Source of the DNA: Emergencia timonensis
Lineage (GTDB): Bacteria > Bacillota > Clostridia > Peptostreptococcales > Anaerovoracaceae
Direction of reading: 5' to 3'
Assembly: GCF_900086585.1 (NCBI RefSeq)
Contig: NZ_FLKM01000009.1
Span: 2,224,934-2,288,933, forward strand
DNA: 64,000 nucleotides
The notes beneath the pieces are model-generated. The model searched no databases and was not told where the DNA came from. It worked only from the letters and a program-made list of their open reading frames with translations. Below are positions 34,539-42,577 of the stretch, in pieces. Both the position numbers and the translations under genes were made by a program. Positions within the stretch are counted from its first letter, which is position 1; the number at the start of each line of letters is the position of its first letter.

Positions 34539-35073
34539 GTTACGCAGTTTCGCCTATTTTGTCCGTTTTTACTACGCATCCTGTTTCCGCACGCCGTCCT
34601 ATGCGTAACCGGCCTGTCCCTGCAAAGGGTGTGTTACGCAGATTTGGCTGTTTTGACCTTTTTTGCTACGCATCCTGTCTCCGCACGCCGCCCTATGCGT
34701 AACCGGCCTGTCCCTGCAAAGGGGGCGTTACGCAGTTTCGCCTGTTTTGTCCGTTTTTACTACGCATCCTGTTTCCGCACGCCGTCCTATGCGTAACCGG
34801 CCTCTCCCTGCAAAGGGTGTGTTACGCAGTTTCGCCTGTTTTGTCCTGTTCAGTTACGCATCCTGTCTCCGCCCGCTGCCCTATGCGTAACCGGCCTGTC
34901 CCTGCAAAGGGGGCGTTACGCAGTTTCGCCTGTTTTGACCTGTTCCGTTACGCATCCTGTCTCCGCCCGCTGCCCTATGCGTAACCGGCCTGTCCCTGCA
35001 AAGGGGGTGTTACGCAGATTTGCCTGTTTGAGCCTGTTCCGTTACGCATCCTGTTTCCGCACGCCGTCCTATG
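34539..35073. repeat. Tandem array of six 94-bp repeats, last unit truncated
   Basis: Units begin at GTTACGCA at 34539, 34633, 34727, 34821, 34915 and 35009, an exact 94-bp period with a few substitutions. Each unit has GTTACGCA at its start, a direct TTACGCA/CTACGCA near its middle and the inverted TGCGTAAC about 60 bp in, then a G-rich tail ending in GCAAAGGG. The sixth unit breaks off after CCTATG at about 35073, where the mobile element begins. 94 is not a multiple of three, so it does not encode a repeat protein. The stretch 34464-34538 is a G-rich lead-in with a partial unit. Confidence 0.95.
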
Positions 35074-35122
35074 ATTAGCGCCTATTAGGAAAACACACTG
35101 TCAAAGGGGTTCGTAGCGGGGG

Positions 35123-36805
35123 TTAGCCCGCTACTGCGGTATCTTCCGTAGTGTTAATTTCAATGTACTCTGCAATCTTGTGGAGCTCGTCAGCAAATTT
35201 GAATTTCACGCTGATATTGCCGTTTTCATAGACCCTGATATAGTCCACAAGCTCAACCAAAATTTCACGGTTGAGGGCTTCGATGTTTTGATACTTCATA
35301 AAGGCTACCAGTGCGGGATGCTCGTTGTCTACACCGTTTGCCAGTTCTGCGCGTTCAGCGTTCAGCCGGGTAAGCACCGCGGAAATATCAGAAGTCTGCC
35401 GTTCATAGTCAGCCTTCATATCCCGGTATTCCTGCTGGGTGATTTCACCGTCTTTCCAGTCCTGATAAAGAGATTGCTTGTAGCGTGTTATCTTTGTCAG
35501 TTCCCGCTCTTTTGCAGCTATCAGATCGTCCAGTCGGTAAGACTGGCTTTTTTTGATTGGAGCGGAATTGATCTGCGTGACGATTTCCGAGTAGGAAACA
35601 GCCAAATGTACCTGATGCTGTACAGCGAACAAAACAGCAGCCTCCAGCCGTTCATGCTTGATTGAGTGCATGGTGCAGGCTGTCCGGGAACGGTTTTTGT
35701 AGGTTGAGCAAGAATAATATACATTGTTGTTCTTGCCAACGCATCGGGTAATGGCCCGCCCGCAATCGGCACATTTCAGAAAACCGCTGAATAAATGTAC
35801 CTCACGGCCTTTCGGGGAAGTACGGGTATCACGCTGTAAGAGAGCCTGTACCTTATCGAAAGTTTCATAGTCGATAATGGCCTCATGCGTTCCAGCCACT
35901 TCCACCCATTCCTCACGGGGAACGGCTTCAATCTGGTGTACCTTGTAGCTTTTCACCCGGCTCCGACCTTGGGCTAAATCCCCGGTGTAGGTCGGATTAG
36001 TAAGAATGGAGTGGATCATGCGGGCTCCCCACATAGGATCGTCATACCCTCTTGTCGAAACAGGCAAGCCCTTTTGTACCTTATAAGCCGAGGGGCTCGG
36101 TACGCCGTGTTCGTTCAGGTACAACGCGATAGCACGTTTTGATGACCCTTGAATAAGCATTGTGAAAATGAGTTTGACATTTTCAGCAGCATCGGGATCA
36201 ACAATCAGTCTGTGCTTGTCCTTTGGGTGCTTTACATAGCCGTAAGGAGCAAATGCTCCGATATACTGGCCATTGCGCCGCTTGTAATCAAATACCTGCC
36301 GGATCTTTTTGGAAGTCTGATAGCAGTAATTATCGTTCATCACGTTTGTAATGGGAACGATGATATTTGAAACGCTGTCGGGGTTCTTGTAGCTGTCCAC
36401 ATTCTCAGCAAGGCTGATAAAGCGAACACCCATTTGAACAAACAGGTTATCGATCAAACTTCCGGCATCGCTATAATTTCGTGCGAAGCGGGACAGGTCT
36501 TTTACTATAACGCAGTTGATTTTACCACTCATGACATCCGCCAAGAGCCGTTGAAAATCTTCACGGTTGGCGTCCGTTCCAGTATGACCATCATCCACAT
36601 ATTCCGTGATGCTTTCAAACTCGTCAATGTTGCGTCGGTAAAAATCGTTCAGTAGGTCACGCTGGTTCTTTACGCTGTTGCTATCGTCTTTTCCTTTTTT
36701 CAAATCTTCCTTTGAAAGCCGGATATAGATGCCCAGCCGCCAGCGGCGGATTGTGTAAGAGGGAGAGAAACTCTGCTGATACCCTCTGTTTTTTGCTCGT
36801 GCCAT
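35123..36805 (-). CDS. Large serine recombinase (element integrase/excisionase)
   Basis: 560 residues. An N-terminal resolvase domain has the catalytic serine in G-I-Y-I-R-L-S (Ser31) and the arginine-rich VKDLSRFARNYSDAG. Next come the recombinase domain (about 190-310) and a zinc ribbon with C-A-D-C and a second Cys pair (about 345-395). A coiled coil (about 430-490) and a C-terminal domain end the protein. This is the TndX/TnpX type that moves conjugative transposons without host factors. AAGGAGG precedes the ATG. Being the outermost gene, 50 bp from the junction, fits an integrase. A hairpin (35112-35133) overlaps its stop codon. Confidence 0.95.
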   Translation of the reverse strand: MARAKNRGYQQSFSPSYTIRRWRLGIYIRLSKEDLKKGKDDSNSVKNQRDLLNDFYRRNIDEFESITEYVDDGHTGTDANREDFQRLLADVMSGKINCVIVKDLSRFARNYSDAGSLIDNLFVQMGVRFISLAENVDSYKNPDSVSNIIVPITNVMNDNYCYQTSKKIRQVFDYKRRNGQYIGAFAPYGYVKHPKDKHRLIVDPDAAENVKLIFTMLIQGSSKRAIALYLNEHGVPSPSAYKVQKGLPVSTRGYDDPMWGARMIHSILTNPTYTGDLAQGRSRVKSYKVHQIEAVPREEWVEVAGTHEAIIDYETFDKVQALLQRDTRTSPKGREVHLFSGFLKCADCGRAITRCVGKNNNVYYSCSTYKNRSRTACTMHSIKHERLEAAVLFAVQHQVHLAVSYSEIVTQINSAPIKKSQSYRLDDLIAAKERELTKITRYKQSLYQDWKDGEITQQEYRDMKADYERQTSDISAVLTRLNAERAELANGVDNEHPALVAFMKYQNIEALNREILVELVDYIRVYENGNISVKFKFADELHKIAEYIEINTTEDTAVAG

Positions 36806-36876
36806 TGTTCCTCCTTCCCTATCACATTACACTTATATTATAACTCTGTCCGGGGAGGACAACAAGGATGCCTCCA

Positions 36877-36899
36877 CTTCGGGACACTTTGTCTCGAAG
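36877..36899. repeat. Element palindrome, copy 1
   Basis: GGGACA-CTT-TGTCTC core with C-T-T-C and G-A-A-G ends. It lies 72 bp before the recombinase ATG and 25 bp past the DUF6870-like stop. Confidence 0.9.
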
Positions 36900-36923
36900 A
36901 AGCAAAACGAGCTGTAGCCGAAG

Positions 36924-37190
36924 TTACAGCCCGCTTCTTTGCCGCAGCAGGAAATCTGTCAGCTTATCTTGGAGAGATGGCCCGCTTTCAGCAAATTCAA
37001 TTTTCACGCCAACGCCACCGATGCAAAAGCAGTATGGATTTTTGACAGTCTGCAAAAATCGAGAGATGCGCTCCTTTCGGGAAAGCGCATTGTCAAAGGT
37101 CATACCGCTCACATCAGGCAGGGACTCGGCAGCCACCGCGCCAATGTCAACGCTTCTCATTTGTTCAAGTTCCTGTGTAGTTAATTTCAC
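36924..37190 (-). CDS. Small element protein, DUF6870-like
   Basis: 88 residues from a GTG at 37188-37190, which has AAGGAGG at ideal distance; any longer frame upstream crosses the palindrome at 37291 and has no ribosome site. It reads KLTTQELEQMRSVDIGAV, then LSRKERISRFLQTVKNPYCF and ends DKLTDFLLRQRSGL. This pattern recurs next to serine recombinases in Firmicute elements (I recall it as DUF6870, unverified). Function is unknown; being just upstream of the recombinase suggests a role in excision control. Confidence 0.7.
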   Translation of the reverse strand: MKLTTQELEQMRSVDIGAVAAESLPDVSGMTFDNALSRKERISRFLQTVKNPYCFCIGGVGVKIEFAESGPSLQDKLTDFLLRQRSGL

Positions 37191-37659
37191 GGTAAACCTC
37201 CTTCGCAGATTGATAGAACGCCTCCCGCCGTTTGGTGGGGAAACGCAACAGACCAGCACCACCGGGATGCTGGCCTGTTGCCTTACTCCACCTTGGGACA
37301 CTTTGTCTCGAGGTTTATTATAGTTTTTGAATATTAGAGAGCGCCGTACATATTTACTTGGCCTGTCCAAAGACAATCGTTATTTTCTGTGCGGCGCTCT
37401 CAACGCAAGTAAAGCGACAAGCCCGGAGGAACAGGCAGCCAACCTGTTCAGCGCCGGATCATGGCCTTGGGATGGCCGGGCCCATTTACAGTGTTGGTGT
37501 TGTTCGCTCAATCTCTTTTGGGAAATGTCACCGCGCACCCACCGTTTGGCTCCCCGTACTTACTCAGGGTTGCCGTTATTCCCTTGCGTGAAGAAGAAAA
37601 CCTCCTCTCATAAACCGAGACATTTTTTCATCAATTCCAAGTGGGTTAAGAAGAAAAAA
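37191..37659. other. 469-bp gap between two small element genes
   Basis: No gene I can support. It holds element palindrome copy 2 and a long hairpin with arms GAGAGCGCCG/CGGCGCTCTC (37337-37346 with 37392-37401). A run of A and T (about 37640-37665) overlaps the end of the sigma-like gene and could act as its terminator. Short reverse-strand frames exist (one of about 50 codons between 37400 and 37560) but none has a convincing start. Confidence 0.55.
37291..37313. repeat. Element palindrome, copy 2
   Basis: GGGACA-CTT-TGTCTC core, about 100 bp before the GTG of the DUF6870-like gene. Confidence 0.9.
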
Positions 37660-38070
37660 TCAAAAAATTTTTTTCATGCGTTCAAGGCCACGCTTGATCG
37701 ACTGGCGAATAGACTCCTCATGTACGCCCTCGGCCTCGGCAATTTCCTTAATCGACTTGCCAAGAATGATATGTGCGTCAATTCTGCGGCCTTGGATCTC
37801 CGGCAGAGAATTGAGAGCGTTCCACAGACGAAGAAAGTTTTCCATTCGTTCAAGGAGCTCCTGCGGGGTCGGCTCATGCAGGCAAGCGGAATATTCAATC
37901 CCGTCATCGCAGTCCAGAGAATACTGTGCCTTGTGCCGGGAAAGCCGCCGCTGGTAGGCCATTTCATAGCGGGCATCGGCCTTGAATACCTCGGCCACCT
38001 CGTCAGAAACTTCGATAAGCTGATCCTGCGTGTACCAATAATAAAAATCTTTCAAATTGATAGTAGTCAT
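37660..38070 (-). CDS. Sigma-70-like regulator of the element
   Basis: 136 residues from the ATG at 38068-38070 (GGAGG nine bases upstream). The C-terminal half (LNSLPEIQGRRIDAHIILGK, then SIKEIAEAEGVHEESIRQSIKRGLERMKKIF) is a sigma region 4 helix-turn-helix. The N-terminal half is charged and has no clear region 2. Such small sigma-like proteins are common in clostridial conjugative elements and are thought to control transfer or excision genes. Whether it works as a sigma factor or a plain DNA-binding protein is not clear. Confidence 0.75.
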   Translation of the reverse strand: MTTINLKDFYYWYTQDQLIEVSDEVAEVFKADARYEMAYQRRLSRHKAQYSLDCDDGIEYSACLHEPTPQELLERMENFLRLWNALNSLPEIQGRRIDAHIILGKSIKEIAEAEGVHEESIRQSIKRGLERMKKIF

Positions 38071-38145
38071 CGTAAAATCCTCCATTTCAGTTTGTTCGGG
38101 GTTGGTCGGAAACGAAATGGAGTAACGGCGGAGAACGGCACCGCA

Positions 38146-38168
38146 CCTCGGGACACTTTGTCTCGAAG
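38146..38168. repeat. Element palindrome, copy 3
   Basis: GGGACA-CTT-TGTCTC core, 76 bp before the ATG of the sigma-like gene; the last copy before the cargo. Confidence 0.9.
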
Positions 38169-38407
38169 TCTGGAAAGCAAAATGCGCCTGCGCGACACAA
38201 GGCCGCACAAGCGCATGAAAATATATTATCGGTTATGTACTGTTTAATTTCATATTCAAAGCCGGACTGCTCCGATGGAGGGGCTACGCTTTTTTTAGCT
38301 GGTGCAGATCACGCGAACAATGAAATACTAAAATGGACACGGCAAAATAACCTCCAATCGGCTACCGTGTCCCTGCAAGTCGTCATTGGTTTGTGTAGAC
38401 GCAAAGA

Positions 38408-38439
38408 AACGGCGGCTCTGATTTTTCAAAACCGCCGTT
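38408..38439 (-). terminator. Second terminator hairpin after dtxR
   Basis: Perfect 8-bp stem AACGGCGG/CCGCCGTT; the reverse strand continues TTCTTTG. Confidence 0.6.
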
Positions 38440-38471
38440 AAGGTAATAACTTAAAATAAGCGCACAAAATC

Positions 38472-38519
38472 ACCTGCCCCAACCAACGGTTTTTTTCTTT
38501 CCCCGTAGTCGGGGCAGGT
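38472..38519 (-). terminator. First terminator hairpin after dtxR
   Basis: Outer 9-bp stem ACCTGCCCC/GGGGCAGGT with a structured loop, followed on the reverse strand by GATTTTGTG. It ends the siderophore-type operon. Confidence 0.65.
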
Positions 38520-38534
38520 TTATACGCTATGTAA

Positions 38535-38900
38535 TTATTCTTTCGTGACTAATTCTTTCAGCCGTTCATAGGTTTCTGCGCTAATATCATGTTCAATCCG
38601 GCAGGCATCAGCCTCCGCCGTTTCAGGATCAACACCTATGGATATGAGGTGCTTTGTTAAAAAGCAATGGCGTTCGTAGATTTTTTCAGCCACATCCAGA
38701 CCACGTTCGGTCAGGTGTAGATAATGTTTTTCGTCTGTTGTCAGAAAGCCGCCCTCCCGTAAAGTTCCTACTGCGTAACATACGCTGGGTTTTGAAACCT
38801 CCATATACCGGGCAACATCCACGGAACGCACCATACCGAGCTTCTTTTGAAGTATAAGCACGGCCTCCAAATAATCCTCTCCGGCAGTATGAAGTTTCAT
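38535..38900 (-). CDS. DtxR-family metal-dependent repressor
   Basis: 121 residues. An N-terminal winged helix (EDYLEAVLILQKKLGMVRSV, DVARYMEVSKPSVCYAVGTLREGG) and a helical metal/dimer domain with DAEKIYERH-like VAEKIYERHCFLTKHL and CRIEHDISAETYERL are the DtxR/MntR layout without the SH3-like C-terminal domain. These proteins repress iron or manganese uptake when the metal is plentiful. It is the last gene of the operon, 18 bp after the second ABC half-transporter. This implies it controls that operon, possibly through the palindrome at the araC promoter. Confidence 0.9.
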   Translation of the reverse strand: MKLHTAGEDYLEAVLILQKKLGMVRSVDVARYMEVSKPSVCYAVGTLREGGFLTTDEKHYLHLTERGLDVAEKIYERHCFLTKHLISIGVDPETAEADACRIEHDISAETYERLKELVTKE

Positions 38901-38918
38901 AGGCAGCTCCTTTCGTCA

Positions 38919-40667
38919 TTAAGCAAGACTCCAGCCAGCCGCACTCTTTCGGATATTGACAAAATCCTGATAGATACCAGGCTGTTTCAAAAGTTCCTCA
39001 TGGGTTCCTTGCTGTGCAATCTGGCCGTTGTCTATAACTAAAATCTGATCGGCGTTCTGGATGGTATTTAGGCGGTGAGCGATTACAAGCAGGGTCTTTC
39101 CCTTCACCAATTCGGAAATAGCCTCCTGAATATAGCTTTCATTGTCCGTATCTACACTTGCGGTAGCTTCATCCAAAATGACAATAGGCGCGTCTTTCAG
39201 AATACAGCGGGCAATCGAAATACGCTGTTTTTCACCGCCGGAAAGTGTTGCACCGCCCTCACCAACCACCGTTTGGAATCCGTCGGGCAAAGCCATAATG
39301 AAATCATAGCAGCGGGCTTTTCTGGCAGCCTCATAGACTTCTTCTTCCGTGGCATCCGGCTTTCCCATGATGATATTGTTGTAAATGGTGTCCTGAAACA
39401 GATACACGCGCTGGAATACCATGCTGATCTGATCCATCAATTCCGACAGAGGTACATTGCGAATATCCACGCCCCTTATCGTCACATTGCCGGATTTTAC
39501 ATCCCAAAGTCGCGCCAGCAAGTTTGCAATGGTGGACTTACCGCTACCGGACGGTCCAACCAGCGCTGTCATAGAATTTTTCTTCATGGCAAAACTGATA
39601 TGATGCAGAACCTCTTTATCCTGATAAGCAAATGTAACATCGTTGAACAGGACTTCCGGCTGTCCCGGCTGTGCCTGAGCCGGAATATGCTGCTTGCCGT
39701 TGTCGGAAAGTTCCGGTTCATCCAATACCGCTTCAATACGATCAAGGGCAGCATTCATCACGGTCAGTCGGGTTGCTTCTCCATAAAGAGCTTTCAGAGG
39801 TCCAAAGAGATCAAAGACAAACAGCAGCACGCCCAAAAGATAAGCCAGGGAGAGTACGCCTTCCTGATGTAAAAAAACGGATAAACCGAAGATAGCGGCA
39901 ATACCCACGCCATAGAGAATGTTTAAGCCAGTGGTCCACGGTGTCATTTTCTGCTCAAACTTCGTATTGACATCCCTTGATTTTTTGAAGTTTTCCGTTA
40001 ATTCGTCAGATTTTTCTCCGAGCAGATTGTAACTTTTGATAACCCCAATTCCTTCAGCAAAAGACAAGACCGCATCCGTCAAATTCTCGCTTTGGTTTTG
40101 ACGCCCGACAGCCTCCTTGAAGGAAACCTTATTCATATATTTTGCAACCAGTGATGCCAGCAAGGTAATGATTACCGCAATCAGCCCAAGTCTCCAATCC
40201 AGTACGAACATAAAAACAGCTAAAACCAAAGTAGACAGCATATAGCTCATCATGTTGCCAATGGTACTCATAGAAACTTCCTCAATGAATACCATATCCG
40301 TACTGAGAACAGAGCTGATTTTGCCAATATTCCCCGATGTAAAGTAACCCATCGGCATTTTTCTTAAATGATTTCCCAACTCCATCCGTTTATCAGCAAA
40401 GATCATAAATCCAGCGGCACTTTGCAGACGGTCGCTCAAATAGTGAACCACTGTCTGAACCACTACAACAGCTAATAATCCAAGTCCGACAAACAGACAG
40501 GTCTTTCCAGTCAGCGTATTATCAGCAAACCCGGCCAAGACAATAAACGCCATGAAGATCGGCATTTTGGAGAGAATGGACTCGACAAATGCACATAGAA
40601 ATGCAGCCTGAATACGGCTTTTATACCTCCCGGAGAGGTTCAGGATTCTTGAAATCAATGCAAACAT
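38919..40667 (-). CDS. ABC half-transporter B (fused membrane and ATPase domains)
   Basis: 582 residues. Six membrane helices (about 15-300) are fused to a nucleotide-binding domain with GPSGSGKST, LSGGEKQR and VILDEATASVD. It has exporter architecture. The pair with the 594-residue partner matches YbtP/YbtQ, IrtA/IrtB and EqbK/EqbL types, exporter-fold proteins that import Fe-siderophores. The specific function is inferred from the neighbours (DtxR, AraC, ECF genes). Start and previous stop touch (TAAATG); GGAGGG ribosome site. Confidence 0.88.
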   Translation of the reverse strand: MFALISRILNLSGRYKSRIQAAFLCAFVESILSKMPIFMAFIVLAGFADNTLTGKTCLFVGLGLLAVVVVQTVVHYLSDRLQSAAGFMIFADKRMELGNHLRKMPMGYFTSGNIGKISSVLSTDMVFIEEVSMSTIGNMMSYMLSTLVLAVFMFVLDWRLGLIAVIITLLASLVAKYMNKVSFKEAVGRQNQSENLTDAVLSFAEGIGVIKSYNLLGEKSDELTENFKKSRDVNTKFEQKMTPWTTGLNILYGVGIAAIFGLSVFLHQEGVLSLAYLLGVLLFVFDLFGPLKALYGEATRLTVMNAALDRIEAVLDEPELSDNGKQHIPAQAQPGQPEVLFNDVTFAYQDKEVLHHISFAMKKNSMTALVGPSGSGKSTIANLLARLWDVKSGNVTIRGVDIRNVPLSELMDQISMVFQRVYLFQDTIYNNIIMGKPDATEEEVYEAARKARCYDFIMALPDGFQTVVGEGGATLSGGEKQRISIARCILKDAPIVILDEATASVDTDNESYIQEAISELVKGKTLLVIAHRLNTIQNADQILVIDNGQIAQQGTHEELLKQPGIYQDFVNIRKSAAGWSLA

Positions 40668-42452
40668 TTATCTTCCCTCCTTTGCAGTAGATACTTTCCA
40701 CTCGGCGCTGTCCTGAGCCGCTTTCCACAACTTTTGGTATTCTGGGCAAGCTTGAATCAGCTCCTGATGTTTTCCGGTTGCCACCATCTTTCCGTGATCC
40801 ATAACGCATATTTGATCTGCGTTCATTATAGCGGGAAGTTTGTGAGCGATAACTACCAAGGTTTTTCCCTTCACCAGCTCCGCAATAGCAGCCTCCATTT
40901 TTTCCTCATTTTCTGGATCAGCATAGGCCGTGGCCTCGTCAAGCACTACAATCGGGGCATCCTTCAATATTGCCCGCGCCAGGGAAATTCGCTGGCGCTG
41001 CCCCCCGGAAAGCATTTTCCCCGCATCGCCCGCCATGGAGTGAATACCTTGCGGCAGCTTTTCCAGAAACTCCATACACTGGGCTTTCTTCGCCGCCTCC
41101 ATTACTTCCTCATCGGTAGCATCCAAACGTCCAAGACGGATATTTTCCAGCAGGGAGGTGTTAAACAGGTACTGATCCTGAGCCACATAGGAAATGCGGC
41201 TGTTCAATGCCTCCAGGCTCATATCACAAAGTTTCTGCCCGCCGATGGAAATGCTCCCTTTCTGCGGGTCATAGTAGTGGATCAACAGTTTTGCAAGGGT
41301 GCTCTTGCCAGAACCGGATTCACCAACCAGGGCAGTTTTTTGTCCTGCTTTTGCCACAAGGGTAATATCGTGGAGGACTTCGTTTTCCGCTATTATCGGT
41401 TTCCCATCTGGGCCAGGCTGTGTCGTCTGATACGCAAAGGAAACATGATCGTAAGAAATGTTAAAATCCTGTCCGTGGAAATCATCCTCAGCAGCTTGCA
41501 GCGGTGCCGCATTTAACATCTGTTCAAGTGCCGTGATCTTATAATTCAGATTCGGAATCGTCTCCATAAAGCCCAGTGCTTTCAGGAGAGGAATCCCAAT
41601 GCTGAGGGAAAGGCAGAGGACTAAAATCAAATCAGGTAAAGTGCTTATGCCACAGAGAACAAACCATGCCCCAAGAGGCAAAGTCAGAATAACAGTGCAG
41701 GGCAGCAGACTTCCGTATATCGCCATCCAGGGCCAGGCGGCCTTATACCATGCCAAGGTATAATCCCGATAGTCCGTTACATCCTTGCGGAAGTTCTCGT
41801 AAGATTCACTCTCCCGGTTGAAAACCTTGACAACCTCCATACCATTGATGTACTCAATGATCGTGTTGTTCATTTTCTGTGCAGACTGATAGTAGGGACC
41901 CATGCGCTTCATTCCAACAGAGTACATAATGACCATGGAGAGCAGGCTGATCGGGATAGAGGCCAAAGACATAAGAGCCAGTTTCCAGTCCGCACAAAAC
42001 ATAGCAACATAAATCACCAGCGGGATCAGCAAATTTGCGATACCCTCCGGGACTGAATGAGCAAGGAGCAATTCCAAGCTGTCCACATCATCGACAAACA
42101 GCTTTTTGATTGTCCCTGTCCCTTTTTCCTCCACAATGCCAAGGGGAAGTTTCTCAAACTTCTCTTGCAGAGATACCCGCAGCCGGAACAATGTGTTATA
42201 TGCTGCTTTATGAGAAATTGATAATCCCCATCCATATAAAACCGCCTGCAAAACAAGACAGATCAAAACCCCTATAACACGCAATAAAACAAATTCTGTC
42301 TCAACAGAATCGCCCATAACCAATGGTGAAATGACCTGATAGGCCAGCACAAAAGGCAGGACGCCCATAAGAACGCTGACCAGTACAACGACCGTGGCCA
42401 CATACATATTTTTCTTATATGGCCCTGCGTACTCAAAGATTTTTTTGAACAT
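40668..42452 (-). CDS. ABC half-transporter A (fused membrane and ATPase domains)
   Basis: 594 residues with the same architecture as the downstream partner. It has six helices, then GESGSGKST near residue 375, LSGGQRQR and VVLDEATAYADPE. The last motif has Ala-Tyr-Ala-Asp where the classic sequence is A-T-S-A/V-D. This unusual D-loop is in keeping with the asymmetric pairs of siderophore importers such as YbtPQ. AAGGAGG precedes the ATG. It should form a heterodimer with the 582-residue protein. Confidence 0.88.
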   Translation of the reverse strand: MFKKIFEYAGPYKKNMYVATVVVLVSVLMGVLPFVLAYQVISPLVMGDSVETEFVLLRVIGVLICLVLQAVLYGWGLSISHKAAYNTLFRLRVSLQEKFEKLPLGIVEEKGTGTIKKLFVDDVDSLELLLAHSVPEGIANLLIPLVIYVAMFCADWKLALMSLASIPISLLSMVIMYSVGMKRMGPYYQSAQKMNNTIIEYINGMEVVKVFNRESESYENFRKDVTDYRDYTLAWYKAAWPWMAIYGSLLPCTVILTLPLGAWFVLCGISTLPDLILVLCLSLSIGIPLLKALGFMETIPNLNYKITALEQMLNAAPLQAAEDDFHGQDFNISYDHVSFAYQTTQPGPDGKPIIAENEVLHDITLVAKAGQKTALVGESGSGKSTLAKLLIHYYDPQKGSISIGGQKLCDMSLEALNSRISYVAQDQYLFNTSLLENIRLGRLDATDEEVMEAAKKAQCMEFLEKLPQGIHSMAGDAGKMLSGGQRQRISLARAILKDAPIVVLDEATAYADPENEEKMEAAIAELVKGKTLVVIAHKLPAIMNADQICVMDHGKMVATGKHQELIQACPEYQKLWKAAQDSAEWKVSTAKEGR

Positions 42453-42577
42453 AAGCCCTCCTTATATTGGCCGTACTGTCTGTGCTTCAAAAACAAGAGG
42501 CCGCCAAAGTAAAGCGGCCTCTTATCATTATCTTTCTGTCCAGTCAAGGCGGCCCTGACATTCATAATTTCTAAAAT

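Larger units (their letters stand above)
38071..38534. other. Boundary between element regulators and cargo
   Basis: 464 bp without a gene. It contains palindrome copy 3 upstream of the sigma-like gene, a 70-bp stretch rich in A+T (38216-38260), and two hairpins that terminate the cargo operon from the right (38408-38439 and 38472-38519). Confidence 0.6.

Noticed and set aside
34497..35073. Overlapping forward frames (up to 99 codons) in the 94-bp repeat array
   Set aside because: The period is not a multiple of three, so each unit reads in a different frame; the peptides are by-products of the repeat and have no ribosome site.
34539..35073. CRISPR array
   Set aside because: Units are near-identical over their whole 94 bp; there are no unique spacers and no cas genes.
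37327..38247. 306-codon forward frame across the sigma-like gene and the gap beside it
   Set aside because: It reads through the reverse-strand gene, a hairpin and a palindrome copy, with low-complexity composition; the reverse-strand gene has a helix-turn-helix and a ribosome site.
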